Source: Candidatus Streptomyces philanthi (GTDB lineage Bacteria > Actinomycetota > Actinomycetes > Streptomycetales > Streptomycetaceae). From it: a DNA stretch of 64,000 nucleotides. The stretch spans positions 1,984,001 through 2,048,000 of the forward strand of contig CP073042.1 of assembly GCA_018114805.1 (NCBI GenBank), written 5' to 3'. A model generated the notes under the pieces. The model made no database searches. It saw nothing but the letters and a program-made list of their open reading frames with translations, and had not been told where the DNA came from. This document shows positions 29,635 through 39,145 of this stretch, one piece after another; within the stretch, counting starts at the first letter, position 1, and each line of letters starts with the position of its first letter. The position numbers were made by a program, and so were the translations under genes.

Positions 29635-30387
29635 AAGGCGGACGGATACTCAGAACCAAGCGAGACGGACCTACTTGCCAGCCTCCTCACCATTCGCGCC
29701 TTGCGTGACAAGTTACTGAAAGATGAGATGCGACTTATCGGCGCTTGTCGACGCAAAAGAGTCAACTGGTCCCGTATCGCTGCCGCTCTCGAAGTGGGCA
29801 GCCGCCAGTCCGCCGAACGGCGGTACTGGCAGTTACGCACAGACTTCGACGAGCGTCATGGCTCTCCCTTAACCCAGCACGAACGAGTCTCTTACGCCCG
29901 AGACCAGCGCGAACGACGAGCAGAGCGTGTCTGGGCAGCCGCGCACGCCCTACAAATCCACCACCTAGCTGAGCGACTCATCCAACTTGAGGACCTTCAG
30001 GAGCGCGCAAATCGAGCAGCCAGCACACTCGAAGCTCATCGAGCCGCCGTCCGCGAGGCTCAGCTAACAGGAGACCCAGCACCTGCCTCACCGGTGAGTT
30101 CGTGGCCTGAGCGGCTCCGCTCGGCCATCAATACTTTCGTGCAGAGCCGGGTCGCTGCACCTGTTCAATCAGCCTCGGACATCGATGATTCACGAGCCAG
30201 AGCTGACCAGACCACCGACGCTAGCCATCGGTTGTACGGCTTAGTGGTGCATGCCACAGACCCTGGCAATGTCGACTTGAGTGACCAGCAAGAACTGACC
30301 GATACCATATCGACCGATACCATATCTGCGATGAGCAAACCGACAGAGCGCGCCAAGCCACCACAGACCGCCAGCAACGCAACCTAG
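29632..30387 (+). CDS. HTH protein of the 'HSP18 transcriptional regulator / type III effector' group
   Basis: A 251-residue protein. MKADGYSEPSETDLLASLLT leads into a helix-turn-helix-like segment CRRKRVNWSRIAAALEVGSR then QSAERRYWQLR (about residues 38-70). A long charged helical region follows, then a variable tail. Streptomyces homologues with this W-x-x-I/L-A-x-x-L-x-V-x-S-R-Q-x-A-E-R-R-Y motif are annotated as HSP18 regulators or type III effector proteins; actual function is unproven. Three TTA codons (29713, 29833, 30241) predict strong dependence on the bldA tRNA. Lower GC than the window average suggests transfer. The ATG was chosen because a TAA (29512) bounds the frame and aggac lies upstream; see the preceding repeat. 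Confidence 0.6.
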   Translation: MKADGYSEPSETDLLASLLTIRALRDKLLKDEMRLIGACRRKRVNWSRIAAALEVGSRQSAERRYWQLRTDFDERHGSPLTQHERVSYARDQRERRAERVWAAAHALQIHHLAERLIQLEDLQERANRAASTLEAHRAAVREAQLTGDPAPASPVSSWPERLRSAINTFVQSRVAAPVQSASDIDDSRARADQTTDASHRLYGLVVHATDPGNVDLSDQQELTDTISTDTISAMSKPTERAKPPQTASNAT

Positions 30388-30543
30388 GGAACAGAGAGGA
30401 CCGCAACGCTTCCTGGCAGCCTCCGACAGAGATCACGGGCACCCATCTGGTCTGGTACCAGGAGCACCGACGCCCTCAGCATGATCCTCATCGTCAGAGT
30501 TCGGCACTGGCCAACCGGTACCGACTCCTGACCCCGAAAGACC

Positions 30544-30583
30544 CGAGAGCGCCGGGGCCGGTGTTCCGGTCCGGGCGCTCTCG
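30544..30583. terminator. Terminator at the 3' end of the dpp-like operon
   Basis: Inverted repeat cgagagcgcc ... ggcgctctcg with an inner ccgg/ccgg extension and short loop, downstream (minus strand) of the last ATPase gene stop at 30649 and convergent with the HTH gene. Confidence 0.75.
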
Positions 30584-30648
30584 TCAGGAACAGCCCGTGG
30601 AGCCCTCGCCGCGACGGCGAGTCCCCACCCTCGCCTCAGCGGCGAGCG

Positions 30649-31815
30649 TCACGCATGGACGACGTCCTTCTCCTCCGCGAAGTGGCACGCCGACTTGTGT
30701 GCCGCGGGGGTGTTCTGGCCGGCGAACCGTTCCGGGATCGCGAGCAGCGGCACCTCCTTGGCGCACTTGTCCTCCGCCTTCCAGCAGCGGGTGCGGAAGC
30801 GGCAGCCGGAGGGCGGGTTGGCCGGCGAGGGGACGTCTCCGGAGAGGATGATCCGCTCGCGGCCGTCGCGGGCCTCCGGGTCGGGGAAGGGGACCGCCGA
30901 CAGCAGCCCCTGGGTGTAGGGGTGCGTCGGGTGGTCGTAGATCTCCTCGTCCGTGCCGATCTCGGCCATCTTGCCCAGGTACATCACGCCGACCCGGTCG
31001 GAGATGTGCCGGACGATGGACAGGTCGTGCGCGATGAAGATGTAGGACAGGTTGAACTCGTCCTGGAGCTTCTCCATCAGGTTGATGACCTGTGCCTGCA
31101 CCGACACGTCCAGCGCCGAGACGGGCTCGTCGCAGATGATGATCTCCGGGTTGAGCGCGAGGCCGCGGGCGATGCCGATGCGCTGGCGCTGGCCGCCGGA
31201 GAACTGGTGCGGGTACCGGTTGATATACTCCGGATTCAGGCCCACCACGTCGAGCAGGTCCTGCACCTTGCGGCGCCGGTCGCCCTTGGGCGCGACCTCC
31301 GGGTGGATCTCGAAGGGCTCCCCGATGATGTCGCCGACCGTCATGCGCGGATTCAGCGACGTGTAGGGGTCCTGGAAGACCATCTGGATGTTGCGGCGTA
31401 CGGCCTTCAGCGCGCGCCCGGACAGCTTGGTGATGTCCTGTCTCTTGTAGAAGACCTCGCCCGCGGTCGCCCGCTCCAGCGTCATCAGCAGCTTGGCGAC
31501 CGTGGACTTGCCACAGCCGGACTCGCCGACGATGCCCAGCGTCTCGCCCTGGTAGAGGTCGAACGAGACGCCGTCCACGGCCTTGACCGCGCCGATCTGG
31601 CGCTTGAAGAGGATGCCGTGGGTCAGCGGGAAGTGCTTGACCAGGTTGCGCACCTGGAGGATCGGTTCGCCGCGCTCGACCGGTGCGTCGAGTACGGCCT
31701 CCACCTCCTCGACGGACGCGGCGTCGGCCACGTCTACCTCGGTGATGTTCGGGGTGGCGTCCTGCGGCCCGTCCTTCTGGCCGGCCGCCTCGTCCTTCTT
31801 GGTCGGGTCAGCCAT
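30649..31815 (-). CDS. dppF: Dipeptide/oligopeptide ABC transporter ATPase (DppF type)
   Basis: Intact 388-residue cytoplasmic ATPase that powers peptide uptake. A low-complexity N-terminus (MADPTKKDEAAGQKDG) is followed by Walker [10 protein letters not shown]-loop QMVFQDPYTSLNP, a proper signature FSGGQRQRIGIARGLAL, Walker B IIICDEPVSALD, H-loop FIAHDLSIVRH, and the C-terminal oligopeptide-binding-ATPase tail with Cys ([15 protein letters not shown]). It overlaps the upstream ATPase gene by 8 bases. Last gene of the operon, before the terminator at 30544-30583. It serves as an undamaged reference for the broken homologue at 9289. Confidence 0.9.
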   Translation of the reverse strand: MADPTKKDEAAGQKDGPQDATPNITEVDVADAASVEEVEAVLDAPVERGEPILQVRNLVKHFPLTHGILFKRQIGAVKAVDGVSFDLYQGETLGIVGESGCGKSTVAKLLMTLERATAGEVFYKRQDITKLSGRALKAVRRNIQMVFQDPYTSLNPRMTVGDIIGEPFEIHPEVAPKGDRRRKVQDLLDVVGLNPEYINRYPHQFSGGQRQRIGIARGLALNPEIIICDEPVSALDVSVQAQVINLMEKLQDEFNLSYIFIAHDLSIVRHISDRVGVMYLGKMAEIGTDEEIYDHPTHPYTQGLLSAVPFPDPEARDGRERIILSGDVPSPANPPSGCRFRTRCWKAEDKCAKEVPLLAIPERFAGQNTPAAHKSACHFAEEKDVVHA

Positions 31816-32866
31816 GGATCGTCTCCTTCCAGAAGTGGCACGCGCTGCCGCGGCCCGGCAAGTCGGTGCCGTCCTGCTCGGTCACGGGGTGCAGGATCGG
31901 CACCTCGCTACGGCAGATATCCTGCGCCTTCGGGCAGCGCGGGTTGAACGCGCAGCCCGGGGGGATCCGCGTCAGGTTGGGCGGCAGGCCCTTGATCGCG
32001 TAGAGCTCCTGGCCCTTCTGGTCCAGGCGCGGGATCGAGTCGAGCAGGCCGCGGGTGTACGGGTGCGCGGGGCGCTTGTACAGCTCGTGCACGGGCGCGG
32101 TCTCCACGATGCGGCCCGCGTACATCAGCGCGATCTTGTCCGCAACGTCCGCGACGACGCCGAGGTCGTGGGTGATCAGGATGAGGCCCATGTTGTACTC
32201 GTCCTGCAACTCCGCGAGCAGGTCCATGACCTGGGCTTGCACGGTCACGTCGAGCGCGGTGGTCGGCTCGTCCGCGATGATCAGGTCGGGTTCCAGGGCC
32301 ATCGCCATCGCGATCATGATGCGCTGGCGCATGCCGCCGGAGAACTGGTGCGGGTAGTCGTTCACCCGGTCCTTGGCGGCGGGGATACGGACCCGGTCCA
32401 TCAGCTCGATGGACTTGGCCTTGGCGGCCTTGCGGGACATCCCCTGGTGCACCCGGAACATCTCGCCGAGCTGGTAGCCCACGGAGAGCACCGGGTTCAG
32501 CGAGGACAGCGCGTCCTGGAAGATCATCGCGATCTTGCGGCCGCGGATCTGCCGGCGCTCCTCGTTGGACATGGTGAGCATGTCCTCGCCACGGAACCGG
32601 ATCTCGCCCTGCGGGATACGGCCCGGCGGCATGTCGAGGATGCCCATGATGGCCTGGGCCGTCACGGACTTGCCGGAGCCGGACTCGCCGAGCACGGCCA
32701 GCGTCTCGCCCGCGCGGACGCTGTAGTTCACGCCGTTGACGGCCTTGACCAGGCTGTCCCGGGTCTTGAACTCGACGTGCAGGTCCCGGACCTCGAGGAG
32801 CGGGGTCTTGCCGTCGTCTTCGATACGCCGACTGGGGGCGCTCGCGGTCTTGTCGATGGTGGTCAC
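31808..32866 (-). CDS. dppD: Dipeptide/oligopeptide ABC transporter ATPase (DppD type)
   Basis: Intact 352-residue ATPase. It has Walker A GESGSGKS, Q-loop IAMIFQDALSSLNP, signature FSGGMRQRIMIAMAMAL, Walker B LIIADEPTTALD, H-loop LITHDLGVVAD, and the Cys tail GCAFNPRCPKAQDIC. GTG 32866 (VTTIDKTASAP) follows gaggg and begins 11 bases after the permease stop. Partner of DppF in a heterodimeric nucleotide-binding pair. No lesions. Confidence 0.9.
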   Translation of the reverse strand: MTTIDKTASAPSRRIEDDGKTPLLEVRDLHVEFKTRDSLVKAVNGVNYSVRAGETLAVLGESGSGKSVTAQAIMGILDMPPGRIPQGEIRFRGEDMLTMSNEERRQIRGRKIAMIFQDALSSLNPVLSVGYQLGEMFRVHQGMSRKAAKAKSIELMDRVRIPAAKDRVNDYPHQFSGGMRQRIMIAMAMALEPDLIIADEPTTALDVTVQAQVMDLLAELQDEYNMGLILITHDLGVVADVADKIALMYAGRIVETAPVHELYKRPAHPYTRGLLDSIPRLDQKGQELYAIKGLPPNLTRIPPGCAFNPRCPKAQDICRSEVPILHPVTEQDGTDLPGRGSACHFWKETIHG

Positions 32867-32877
32867 GTACGCCTCCC

Positions 32878-33828
32878 TCAGCGCAGCTTGGGGTCGAGGG
32901 CGTCGCGCACCGCGTCGCCGAGCATGATGAACGCGAAGACGGTCAGGGTAAGCATGCCGGCCGGGAAGAACAGGGCGTGCGGGTTGTTCCGCACCACCTT
33001 GGACGCGGACGAGATGTCGATGCCCCAGGAAACCGTCGGCTCCGCGAGCCCCATGCCCAGGTAGGATAGGGTGGCCTCGGCCGAGATGTAGCCGCCGAGG
33101 GCGATGGTCGCCACGACGATCACCGGTGCCATGGCGTTCGGCAGGATGTGCTTGATCAGGATGCGACCAGTGCCGGCACCCAGTGCCTTGGCCGCGACCA
33201 CGTAGTCCGCCTGCTTGGTGGTGATCACCGAGCCGCGCATCACGCGGGCGATCTGCGTCCAGCCGAGGAAGGCCAGCGCGCCGATCACGACGGACACCGA
33301 GCGGTCGGTGAACGCGTTCAGCACGACGAGGGCGCCGAGCAGGAACGGGATGCCGAAGAACACGTCGGTGATGCGCGAGAGCAGCGCGTCCAGCCAGCCG
33401 CCGAAGTAGCCGGCGAGCATGCCCATCAGGCCGCCGACGATGGTCACGATCACCGTGACGCCGACGCCGACCTGGATGGAGGCGCGGGTGCCGTAGATGA
33501 CCCGGGCGTAGATGCTGCGGCCCTGGTTGTCGTAGCCGAACCAGTCCGCCGTGAAGAAGCTGCCCAGCTCCGGCTTCTTGAGGAAGTGGTTGATCAGGTC
33601 CGCGTCGCGCGGGTCGGCGCTGGTGAACCAGCCCGGGAAGAGCGCGATGAAGACCAGCAGCACCACGAGGAAGCTGGAGATGATGAAGTACGGGTTGCGC
33701 CGCAGGTCGCGCCAAGCGTCGCCCCACAGGCTGCGGGCCGGCTCGGCGGCGACGGCAATGGCCGTATCCGGCGTGGCCGTCACGACATCGTCGGCGGGCT
33801 TCGCCGAGGACTTGGTGATGTCAGGCAT
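32878..33828 (-). CDS. dppC: Dipeptide/oligopeptide ABC transporter permease (DppC type)
   Basis: Intact 316-residue inner-membrane permease. A soluble N-terminus of about 45 residues precedes the first helix (FIISSFLVVLLVFIALFPGW). Periplasmic domain GYDNQGRSIYARVIYGTRAS and EAA loop ADYVVAAKALGAGTGRILIK are present; it ends LGDAVRDALDPKLR, as is usual for DppC. It overlaps dppB by 8 bases, indicating coupled translation. Confidence 0.9.
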   Translation of the reverse strand: MPDITKSSAKPADDVVTATPDTAIAVAAEPARSLWGDAWRDLRRNPYFIISSFLVVLLVFIALFPGWFTSADPRDADLINHFLKKPELGSFFTADWFGYDNQGRSIYARVIYGTRASIQVGVGVTVIVTIVGGLMGMLAGYFGGWLDALLSRITDVFFGIPFLLGALVVLNAFTDRSVSVVIGALAFLGWTQIARVMRGSVITTKQADYVVAAKALGAGTGRILIKHILPNAMAPVIVVATIALGGYISAEATLSYLGMGLAEPTVSWGIDISSASKVVRNNPHALFFPAGMLTLTVFAFIMLGDAVRDALDPKLR

Positions 33829-34747
33829 AGCGAATCCTCGGGTCCAGGACCGCGTACAGCAAGTCGATGATCAGGGACATGGCGAGGTAGACGAAGACCA
33901 GGCAGGTCACGATGCCCACCACGGTGCTTCCCTCGCGTCGGACCAGCCCCTGGTACAGAGCGCCGCCGACGCCCTGGACGTTGAAGATGCCCTCGGTGAC
34001 GATGGCGCCGCCCATCAGCGCGCCCAGGTCGGTGCCGAGGAAGGTGACGACCGGGATCAGCGAGTTGCGCAGCAGGTGGTTGACGACGATGCGCCGCTTG
34101 GGCAGGCCCTTGGCGAGCGCGGTGCGCATGTAGTCGGCCCGCAGGTTCTCCGCGACGGTGGTACGCGTCAACCGCGCCACGTAGGCCAGCGAGAGGGAGC
34201 CGAGCACGATGCCTGGCAGCATCAACTCCTGGACGTTCATGGAGTCTTGGACCGTTGGTGTGATCCACCCCAGTTCCGTGCCGAACACCGTCTGGAAGAT
34301 ATAGGCCAGAACGAAGACCGGGATCGAGATGACCAGCAGGGTGAGGATCAGCACGCCGCGGTCCACGATCTTGCCCCGCTTCATGCCGGCGAAGACGCCG
34401 AGCACGAGGCCGAGGATCATCTCGAAGAGGAGCGCGATGATGGCGAGCCTGATGGTGACCGGGAAGGCGTCCGTCAGGATCTCGGAAACCGGTCGACCGC
34501 CGACCGTCTTTCCGAAGTCAGCCTGGAACAGGCCCTTCATGTAGTCCAGGTACTGCTGCCACAGCGAGTCGTCGAGCCCGTACTCATGACGGAGCGCGGC
34601 GAGCTGGGTGGGGTCTGGCGCCTTGTCACCCCACAGCGCCCGGATGGGGTCGCCGGGCAGGGTACGCACCATGACGAAGATGAGAAAGGTTGTCCCGATG
34701 AAGACCGGGATCATCTGGAGCAGTCGCCGCGCGACGTATCGCCCCAT
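33821..34747 (-). CDS. dppB: Dipeptide/oligopeptide ABC transporter permease (DppB type)
   Basis: Intact 308-residue permease starting MGRYVARRLLQMIPVFIGTT, the canonical DppB N-terminus, with the DPIRALWG region, six helices, EAA-type loop MRTALAKGLPKRRIVVNHLL and terminal YAVLDPRIRYA. It is separated from the upstream binding-protein gene by a stable hairpin (34816-34847), so its message level is probably set below that of the lipoprotein. Confidence 0.9.
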   Translation of the reverse strand: MGRYVARRLLQMIPVFIGTTFLIFVMVRTLPGDPIRALWGDKAPDPTQLAALRHEYGLDDSLWQQYLDYMKGLFQADFGKTVGGRPVSEILTDAFPVTIRLAIIALLFEMILGLVLGVFAGMKRGKIVDRGVLILTLLVISIPVFVLAYIFQTVFGTELGWITPTVQDSMNVQELMLPGIVLGSLSLAYVARLTRTTVAENLRADYMRTALAKGLPKRRIVVNHLLRNSLIPVVTFLGTDLGALMGGAIVTEGIFNVQGVGGALYQGLVRREGSTVVGIVTCLVFVYLAMSLIIDLLYAVLDPRIRYA

Positions 34748-34815
34748 CGTGCCTCCGTTCCGGGGTCGGCCGAAGGCAGCCGCGCTCCAGGTAAGGAACC
34801 GGCTGCCCCCGTGGC

Positions 34816-34847
34816 CCGAGGGGCGCCCGGTTCGGGGCGCCCCTCGG
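34816..34847. terminator. Intra-operon hairpin between dppA and dppB
   Basis: Perfect 13-base stem (ccgaggggcgccc / gggcgcccctcgg) with a 6-base loop, 16 bases after the binding-protein stop on the minus strand. Same placement as the hairpin in the bldK-like operon (7206-7257). Likely an attenuator or RNA-stability element. Confidence 0.75.
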
Positions 34848-34863
34848 CATCAACGGCCGACGA

Positions 34864-36489
34864 CTACTTCTGCTTCACGGTGATGTCGGTGAGGATCGGG
34901 TCGCCCTTCTGGTTGAACTTCACGTTCGAAACGTTCTTCGAGTAACCAGCGTTGACCTTGTAGTACCAGAGCGGGATGGCCGGGAAGGTGTTCTTGAGCT
35001 GCTGCTCGGCCAGGTTGTACTCCTTGGCCGACTCCTCCAGCGTCTTGGCGTTGTCCGCCTTCTTCACCAGGTCGTCGAACTTCTTGTCCGAGAAGGCGCC
35101 CTTGTTGCCGGCGACGCCGGTGCCGTAGAGGTCACGGAGGAAGTTGCCGTTGAACGGGTAGTCCAGCACCCAGCCAGACCGGTACATCGACTTGACCTGC
35201 TTGTTGTCGCGGGCCTCCAGGTCAGCCTGGAAGTCGGCCTTGGAGTCACCCACGCACTCGACGCCCACGGACTTGCGGATCGAGCCGCACACCGCGTCGA
35301 CCCACTCCTTGTGGCCGCCGTCGGCGTTGTACTGGATCTTGATGGCGTTGTTCGGAACGCCACCGCCCTGCTTGATCAGGTCCTTGGCCTTGGCGGGGTC
35401 GAACTTGCAGAACTCACCACAGGCGTCGGCCTGGTAGCCAAGCACGTCCTTGGCGACCCAGCCGGTGGCCGGGACGCGGGTGCCCTGGAACACCGTCTTG
35501 GTGATCGTCTCGCGGTCGATCGCCATCGACAGGCCCTGGACGACCTTGACGTCGATGTCCTTGAACTGCGTGTTGTAGAACGCCGGGTTGATCGTCTGGA
35601 TCGCCGAGTAGTCCTGGTCGATCGCGCGGTCACCGAGGTCGCTCTTGTAGTTGGGCAGGTCGTTCGGCGGGACCTGGCGGATCACGTCGACGTTGTCGGA
35701 GACGAGGTCCTTGTAGGCCGCCTCGGGCTGCGAGTAGTTCTTGAAGATCACGCCGCCGTTCTTGGCCTTGTTCGAACCCTGGTAGCCAGGGAACGTCTCG
35801 ACCTCGATCTGCTTGTTGTGATCCCACTTCACGAACTTGTACGGGCCGTTGCCGACCGGCTTCTGGCCGTATCCCTTGGGGTCCTGGAAGAAGCCCGAGG
35901 GGAGCGGCGAGAAGACCTCGTAGCCGAGCTTGTACTCGTAGTACGGGACCGGCGTGGTCAGCTCGATGGTGAAGGTGGTGTCGTCGACGACCTTCAGGCC
36001 GGACATCTTGTCGCTCTTGGCGTCACCCTTCTCCGGGTGGACGTCCTCGTAGCCCTTGATGTCGGCGAACCAGGAGCTGTTCTGCTGGTTGTTCTTGGTG
36101 GCGGCGGCCCAGTTCCAGGCGTCCACGTACGACTTCGACGTGACCGTCTCGCCGTTGTGGAACTTCCAGCCCTTCTTGAGCTTGATCGTCCAGACCTTGT
36201 TGTCCTTCGTGGTGACCGACTCGGCGTTCTCCTTTACGATCTTGCCGGTGCCCGGCTCGTAGTCAGCGAGGCCCTGGAACAGCGACCGGATGACGGCGCT
36301 GCCGTACGACTCCATCGTGTTCGCCGGCTGCAGCGGCTTCTGCGGCTCACCGTTGTCGAAGACGACCTTGCCACTCTTGTCGACCGGGCCGTCGTTGCCG
36401 CTGCTGCTGTCACTGTCGCCGCAAGCCGTCGCGGCCAGCGCCACGACCGCCGCCATCGCGACCCACTTGGCGCTACTGGCACCGCGCAT
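34864..36489 (-). CDS. dppA: Dipeptide/oligopeptide-binding lipoprotein (SBP family 5)
   Basis: Intact 541-residue surface lipoprotein. The signal peptide MRGASSAKWVAMAAVVALAA ends in lipobox ATAC (Cys 23). The family-5 core includes SYGSAVIRSLFQGLADYEPG, YVDAWNWAAATKNNQQNSSW, VGNGPYKFVKWDHNKQIEVE and GLSMAIDRETITKTVF. It binds peptides and delivers them to DppBC. First gene of a five-gene minus-strand operon with order binding protein, two permeases, two ATPases. It has no internal damage, in contrast to the bldKB-like gene; retention of this system suggests that peptide uptake still matters to the cell. Confidence 0.92.
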   Translation of the reverse strand: MRGASSAKWVAMAAVVALAATACGDSDSSSGNDGPVDKSGKVVFDNGEPQKPLQPANTMESYGSAVIRSLFQGLADYEPGTGKIVKENAESVTTKDNKVWTIKLKKGWKFHNGETVTSKSYVDAWNWAAATKNNQQNSSWFADIKGYEDVHPEKGDAKSDKMSGLKVVDDTTFTIELTTPVPYYEYKLGYEVFSPLPSGFFQDPKGYGQKPVGNGPYKFVKWDHNKQIEVETFPGYQGSNKAKNGGVIFKNYSQPEAAYKDLVSDNVDVIRQVPPNDLPNYKSDLGDRAIDQDYSAIQTINPAFYNTQFKDIDVKVVQGLSMAIDRETITKTVFQGTRVPATGWVAKDVLGYQADACGEFCKFDPAKAKDLIKQGGGVPNNAIKIQYNADGGHKEWVDAVCGSIRKSVGVECVGDSKADFQADLEARDNKQVKSMYRSGWVLDYPFNGNFLRDLYGTGVAGNKGAFSDKKFDDLVKKADNAKTLEESAKEYNLAEQQLKNTFPAIPLWYYKVNAGYSKNVSNVKFNQKGDPILTDITVKQK

Positions 36490-37205
36490 GGGATTGCCTC
36501 CTCAGGAGTCCACTGTCACTACGAGAGAGGGCACCGGATACGCGCTGACACCCCTGACAGCGACATAAGACCCGGCACCCCAGAATGTGCTCGTAGGTCG
36601 GCGCTCCCGACAGCGCGTGACCCATTGACCCGAGCTCGATGGACCCCATCATTGAGCACGCCTGGCCCGTAAACCACACTTAAACGGTCTCGCTTTGGTC
36701 ACATCCCCCGAGGACGGAGTACCGAAATCCGGACAAAGCCATCACAGACAGACACCCCCGAAACGGACTGTTAATACAACATCCGGAACGGCTTCACCGA
36801 TATCCGAACGCCCGTTGAGGGAAAACTTGTTGACTGGCATCGCCCTGTCCCACCCTCGGAACGGGTGGCCCGCGACGGCGGAGCGGACTCCGCGCGCCTG
36901 GGGCGCGACACAGCGTGAGGATGCGGCCCGGCCCGATCGCCGGCGCGGTCACGCACCGCACCCGGCGGCGAGGCACGCGGAGCCGCGAGTCAAAACGCAC
37001 TCCGGCGCCGTGTCAACCCCCCGTCGGCGCGGGGCGGTTCACCGGGCAGGCCAAAATTCTGCCTCGCGCCCGCGCGACGGTGAGCACCGGGGGTCCGGTC
37101 AGCGCCCCCGCGCCCGCCCCGCGTGCCGGCTCGCACCGTCAGGCCAGCCGTGCGCTGACGCAGCGTGATGGCGCGCCGGGGCCGTCGGCCACGGACCTCG
37201 TTCAC
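36490..37205. other. Intergenic region upstream of dppA
   Basis: About 715 bases. 36490-36800 is lower in GC and contains the dppA promoter region (minus strand; ggagg-type Shine-Dalgarno just before the start). 36800-37205 is very GC-rich with no recognisable gene. I cannot assign specific promoter elements. Confidence 0.4.
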
Positions 37206-37229
37206 CGCGCGGGCGACGGGGCCCGCGCG
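37206..37229. terminator. Terminator downstream of typA
   Basis: Nine-base perfect stem (cgcgcgggc / gcccgcgcg) with a 6-base loop, beginning 12 bases after the typA stop on the minus strand. Confidence 0.65.
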
Positions 37230-37240
37230 GCGAGTGCCGC

Positions 37241-39145
37241 CTAGCGCTTGGCGCGCGAGGCCGCCCGGCCGCGCTCCTTCTGGTCGAGGACGACCTTGCG
37301 GATGCGGATCGCCTCCGGCGTCACCTCGACGCACTCGTCGTCGCGGCAGAACTCGAGGGACTGCTCCAGCGAGAGCTTGCGCGGCGGCACGATCGACTCG
37401 GTGACGTCGGCAGTGGAGGAGCGCATGTTGGTGAGCTTCTTCTCCTTGGTGATGTTCACGTCCATGTCGTCGGAGCGCGAGTTCTCGCCGACGATCATGC
37501 CCTCGTACACCTCGGTGCCGGGCTCGGTGAACAGCACGCCGCGCTCCTGGAGGTTGGTCATCGCGAACGCGGTGACCGAACCGGCGCGGTCGGCGACCAG
37601 GGAGCCGTTGTTACGGGTGACCAGCTCGCCCAACCACGGCTCGTGGCCCTCGTGGATGGAGTGCGCGATGCCGGTGCCGCGGGTGTCGGTCAGGAACTCC
37701 GTACGGAGCCCGATCAGGCCACGCGAGGGGACGAGGAACTCCATCCGCACCCAGCCGGAGCAGTGGTTGGACATGTTGTCCATGCGGCCCTTGCGGGTGC
37801 CCATGAGCTGGGTGACCGCGCCCATGTGCTCCTCGGGCACGTCGATGGTGATGCGCTCGATCGGCTCGTGCACCTTGCCGTCGATCTCCTTGGTGACCAC
37901 CTGCGGCTTGCCGATGGTCAGCTCGAAGCCCTCCCGGCGCATGGTCTCGACGAGGATGGCCAGCGCCAGCTCGCCGCGGCCCTGCACCTCCCAGGCGTCC
38001 GGGCGCACGGTGTCGAGCACGCGCAGCGAGACGTTGCCGATCAGCTCGCGGTCCAGCCGGTCCTTGACCTGGCGGGCGGTGACCTTGCGATCCTTGACCG
38101 CGGCCTTGGCGTCCGCGCCCTTGCCAGTGCCGCCCCGGCCGACCAGCGGGGAGGTGTTGGTACCGATCGTCATGGAGATGGCGGGCTCGTCCACGGTGAT
38201 CAGCGGCAGCGCCACCGGGTTCTCCGGGTCGGCCAGCGTCTCGCCGATCATGATGTCCGGGATGCCGGCGACGGCGCAGATGTCGCCCGGGCCCGCCTTC
38301 TCGGCCGGCTTGCGGGTCAGCGCCTCGGTCATCATCAGCTCGCTGATGCGCACGTTGGACACCGTGCCGTCGCGCTTGATCCACGCAACGGTCTGGCCCT
38401 TCTTCAGCTCGCCCTGCTCGACGCGGAGCAGTGCGATGCGGCCGAGGAAGTTGTCCGCGTCGAGGTTGGTGACGTGCGCCTGGAGCGGGCCGTCCTCGTC
38501 GTACTCGGGGGCCGGCACGTGCGAGAGCAGGGTGGTGAAGAACGGCTCCAGGTTCTCGCTGTCGGCCGGGACGGTGCCGTCCTCCGGCTTGGTCAGCGAG
38601 GCGACGCCGTCGCGGGCGCAGGCGTAGACGATCGGGAACTCGATCTGATCCTCGTCGGCGTCCAGGTCGAGGAAGAGGTCGTACGTCTCGTTGACGACCT
38701 CATCGATGCGCGAGTCGGGGCGGTCGGTCTTGTTGATGCACAGGATGACCGGCATCCGGGGCGCGAGCGCCTTGCGGAGCACAAAGCGGGTCTGCGGCAG
38801 CGGCCCCTCGGAGGCGTCCACCAGGAGCACGACCGCGTCCACCATCGACAGACCGCGCTCGACCTCGCCACCGAAGTCGGCGTGGCCGGGGGTGTCGATG
38901 ATGTTGATGGTGATCGGGTCACCACCGTCCTTGGGGTGGTACTTGACGGCGGTGTTCTTCGCCAGGATCGTGATGCCCTTCTCACGCTCCAGGTCGTTGG
39001 AGTCCATCATCCGGTCGTCAAGCTTCTCGGCCGCGTGCGCCGCGAAGGCACCCGCCTGCTTGAGCATGGCGTCGACGAGGGTCGTCTTGCCGTGGTCGAC
39101 GTGGGCGACGATGGCTACGTTACGAATATCGTGGCGCGTGGGCAC
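37241..39145 (-). CDS. typA: Ribosome-associated translational GTPase TypA/BipA
   Basis: Intact 634-residue GTPase that binds the ribosome and aids assembly or stress adaptation. G1 AHVDHGKTTLVD, switch I region EREKGITILAKNTAV, G3 DTPGHADFGGEVER, G4 NKTDRPDSR. EF-G-like domains II, III and V follow, with the BipA-specific C-terminus (GENSRSDDMDVNITKEKKLT then NMRSS). GTG 39145 (VPTRHDIRNVAIVAHVDHG) was chosen because gggagaa lies eight bases upstream; longer frames start upstream without a ribosome site. Single-gene unit with its own terminator. Confidence 0.95.
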   Translation of the reverse strand: MPTRHDIRNVAIVAHVDHGKTTLVDAMLKQAGAFAAHAAEKLDDRMMDSNDLEREKGITILAKNTAVKYHPKDGGDPITINIIDTPGHADFGGEVERGLSMVDAVVLLVDASEGPLPQTRFVLRKALAPRMPVILCINKTDRPDSRIDEVVNETYDLFLDLDADEDQIEFPIVYACARDGVASLTKPEDGTVPADSENLEPFFTTLLSHVPAPEYDEDGPLQAHVTNLDADNFLGRIALLRVEQGELKKGQTVAWIKRDGTVSNVRISELMMTEALTRKPAEKAGPGDICAVAGIPDIMIGETLADPENPVALPLITVDEPAISMTIGTNTSPLVGRGGTGKGADAKAAVKDRKVTARQVKDRLDRELIGNVSLRVLDTVRPDAWEVQGRGELALAILVETMRREGFELTIGKPQVVTKEIDGKVHEPIERITIDVPEEHMGAVTQLMGTRKGRMDNMSNHCSGWVRMEFLVPSRGLIGLRTEFLTDTRGTGIAHSIHEGHEPWLGELVTRNNGSLVADRAGSVTAFAMTNLQERGVLFTEPGTEVYEGMIVGENSRSDDMDVNITKEKKLTNMRSSTADVTESIVPPRKLSLEQSLEFCRDDECVEVTPEAIRIRKVVLDQKERGRAASRAKR

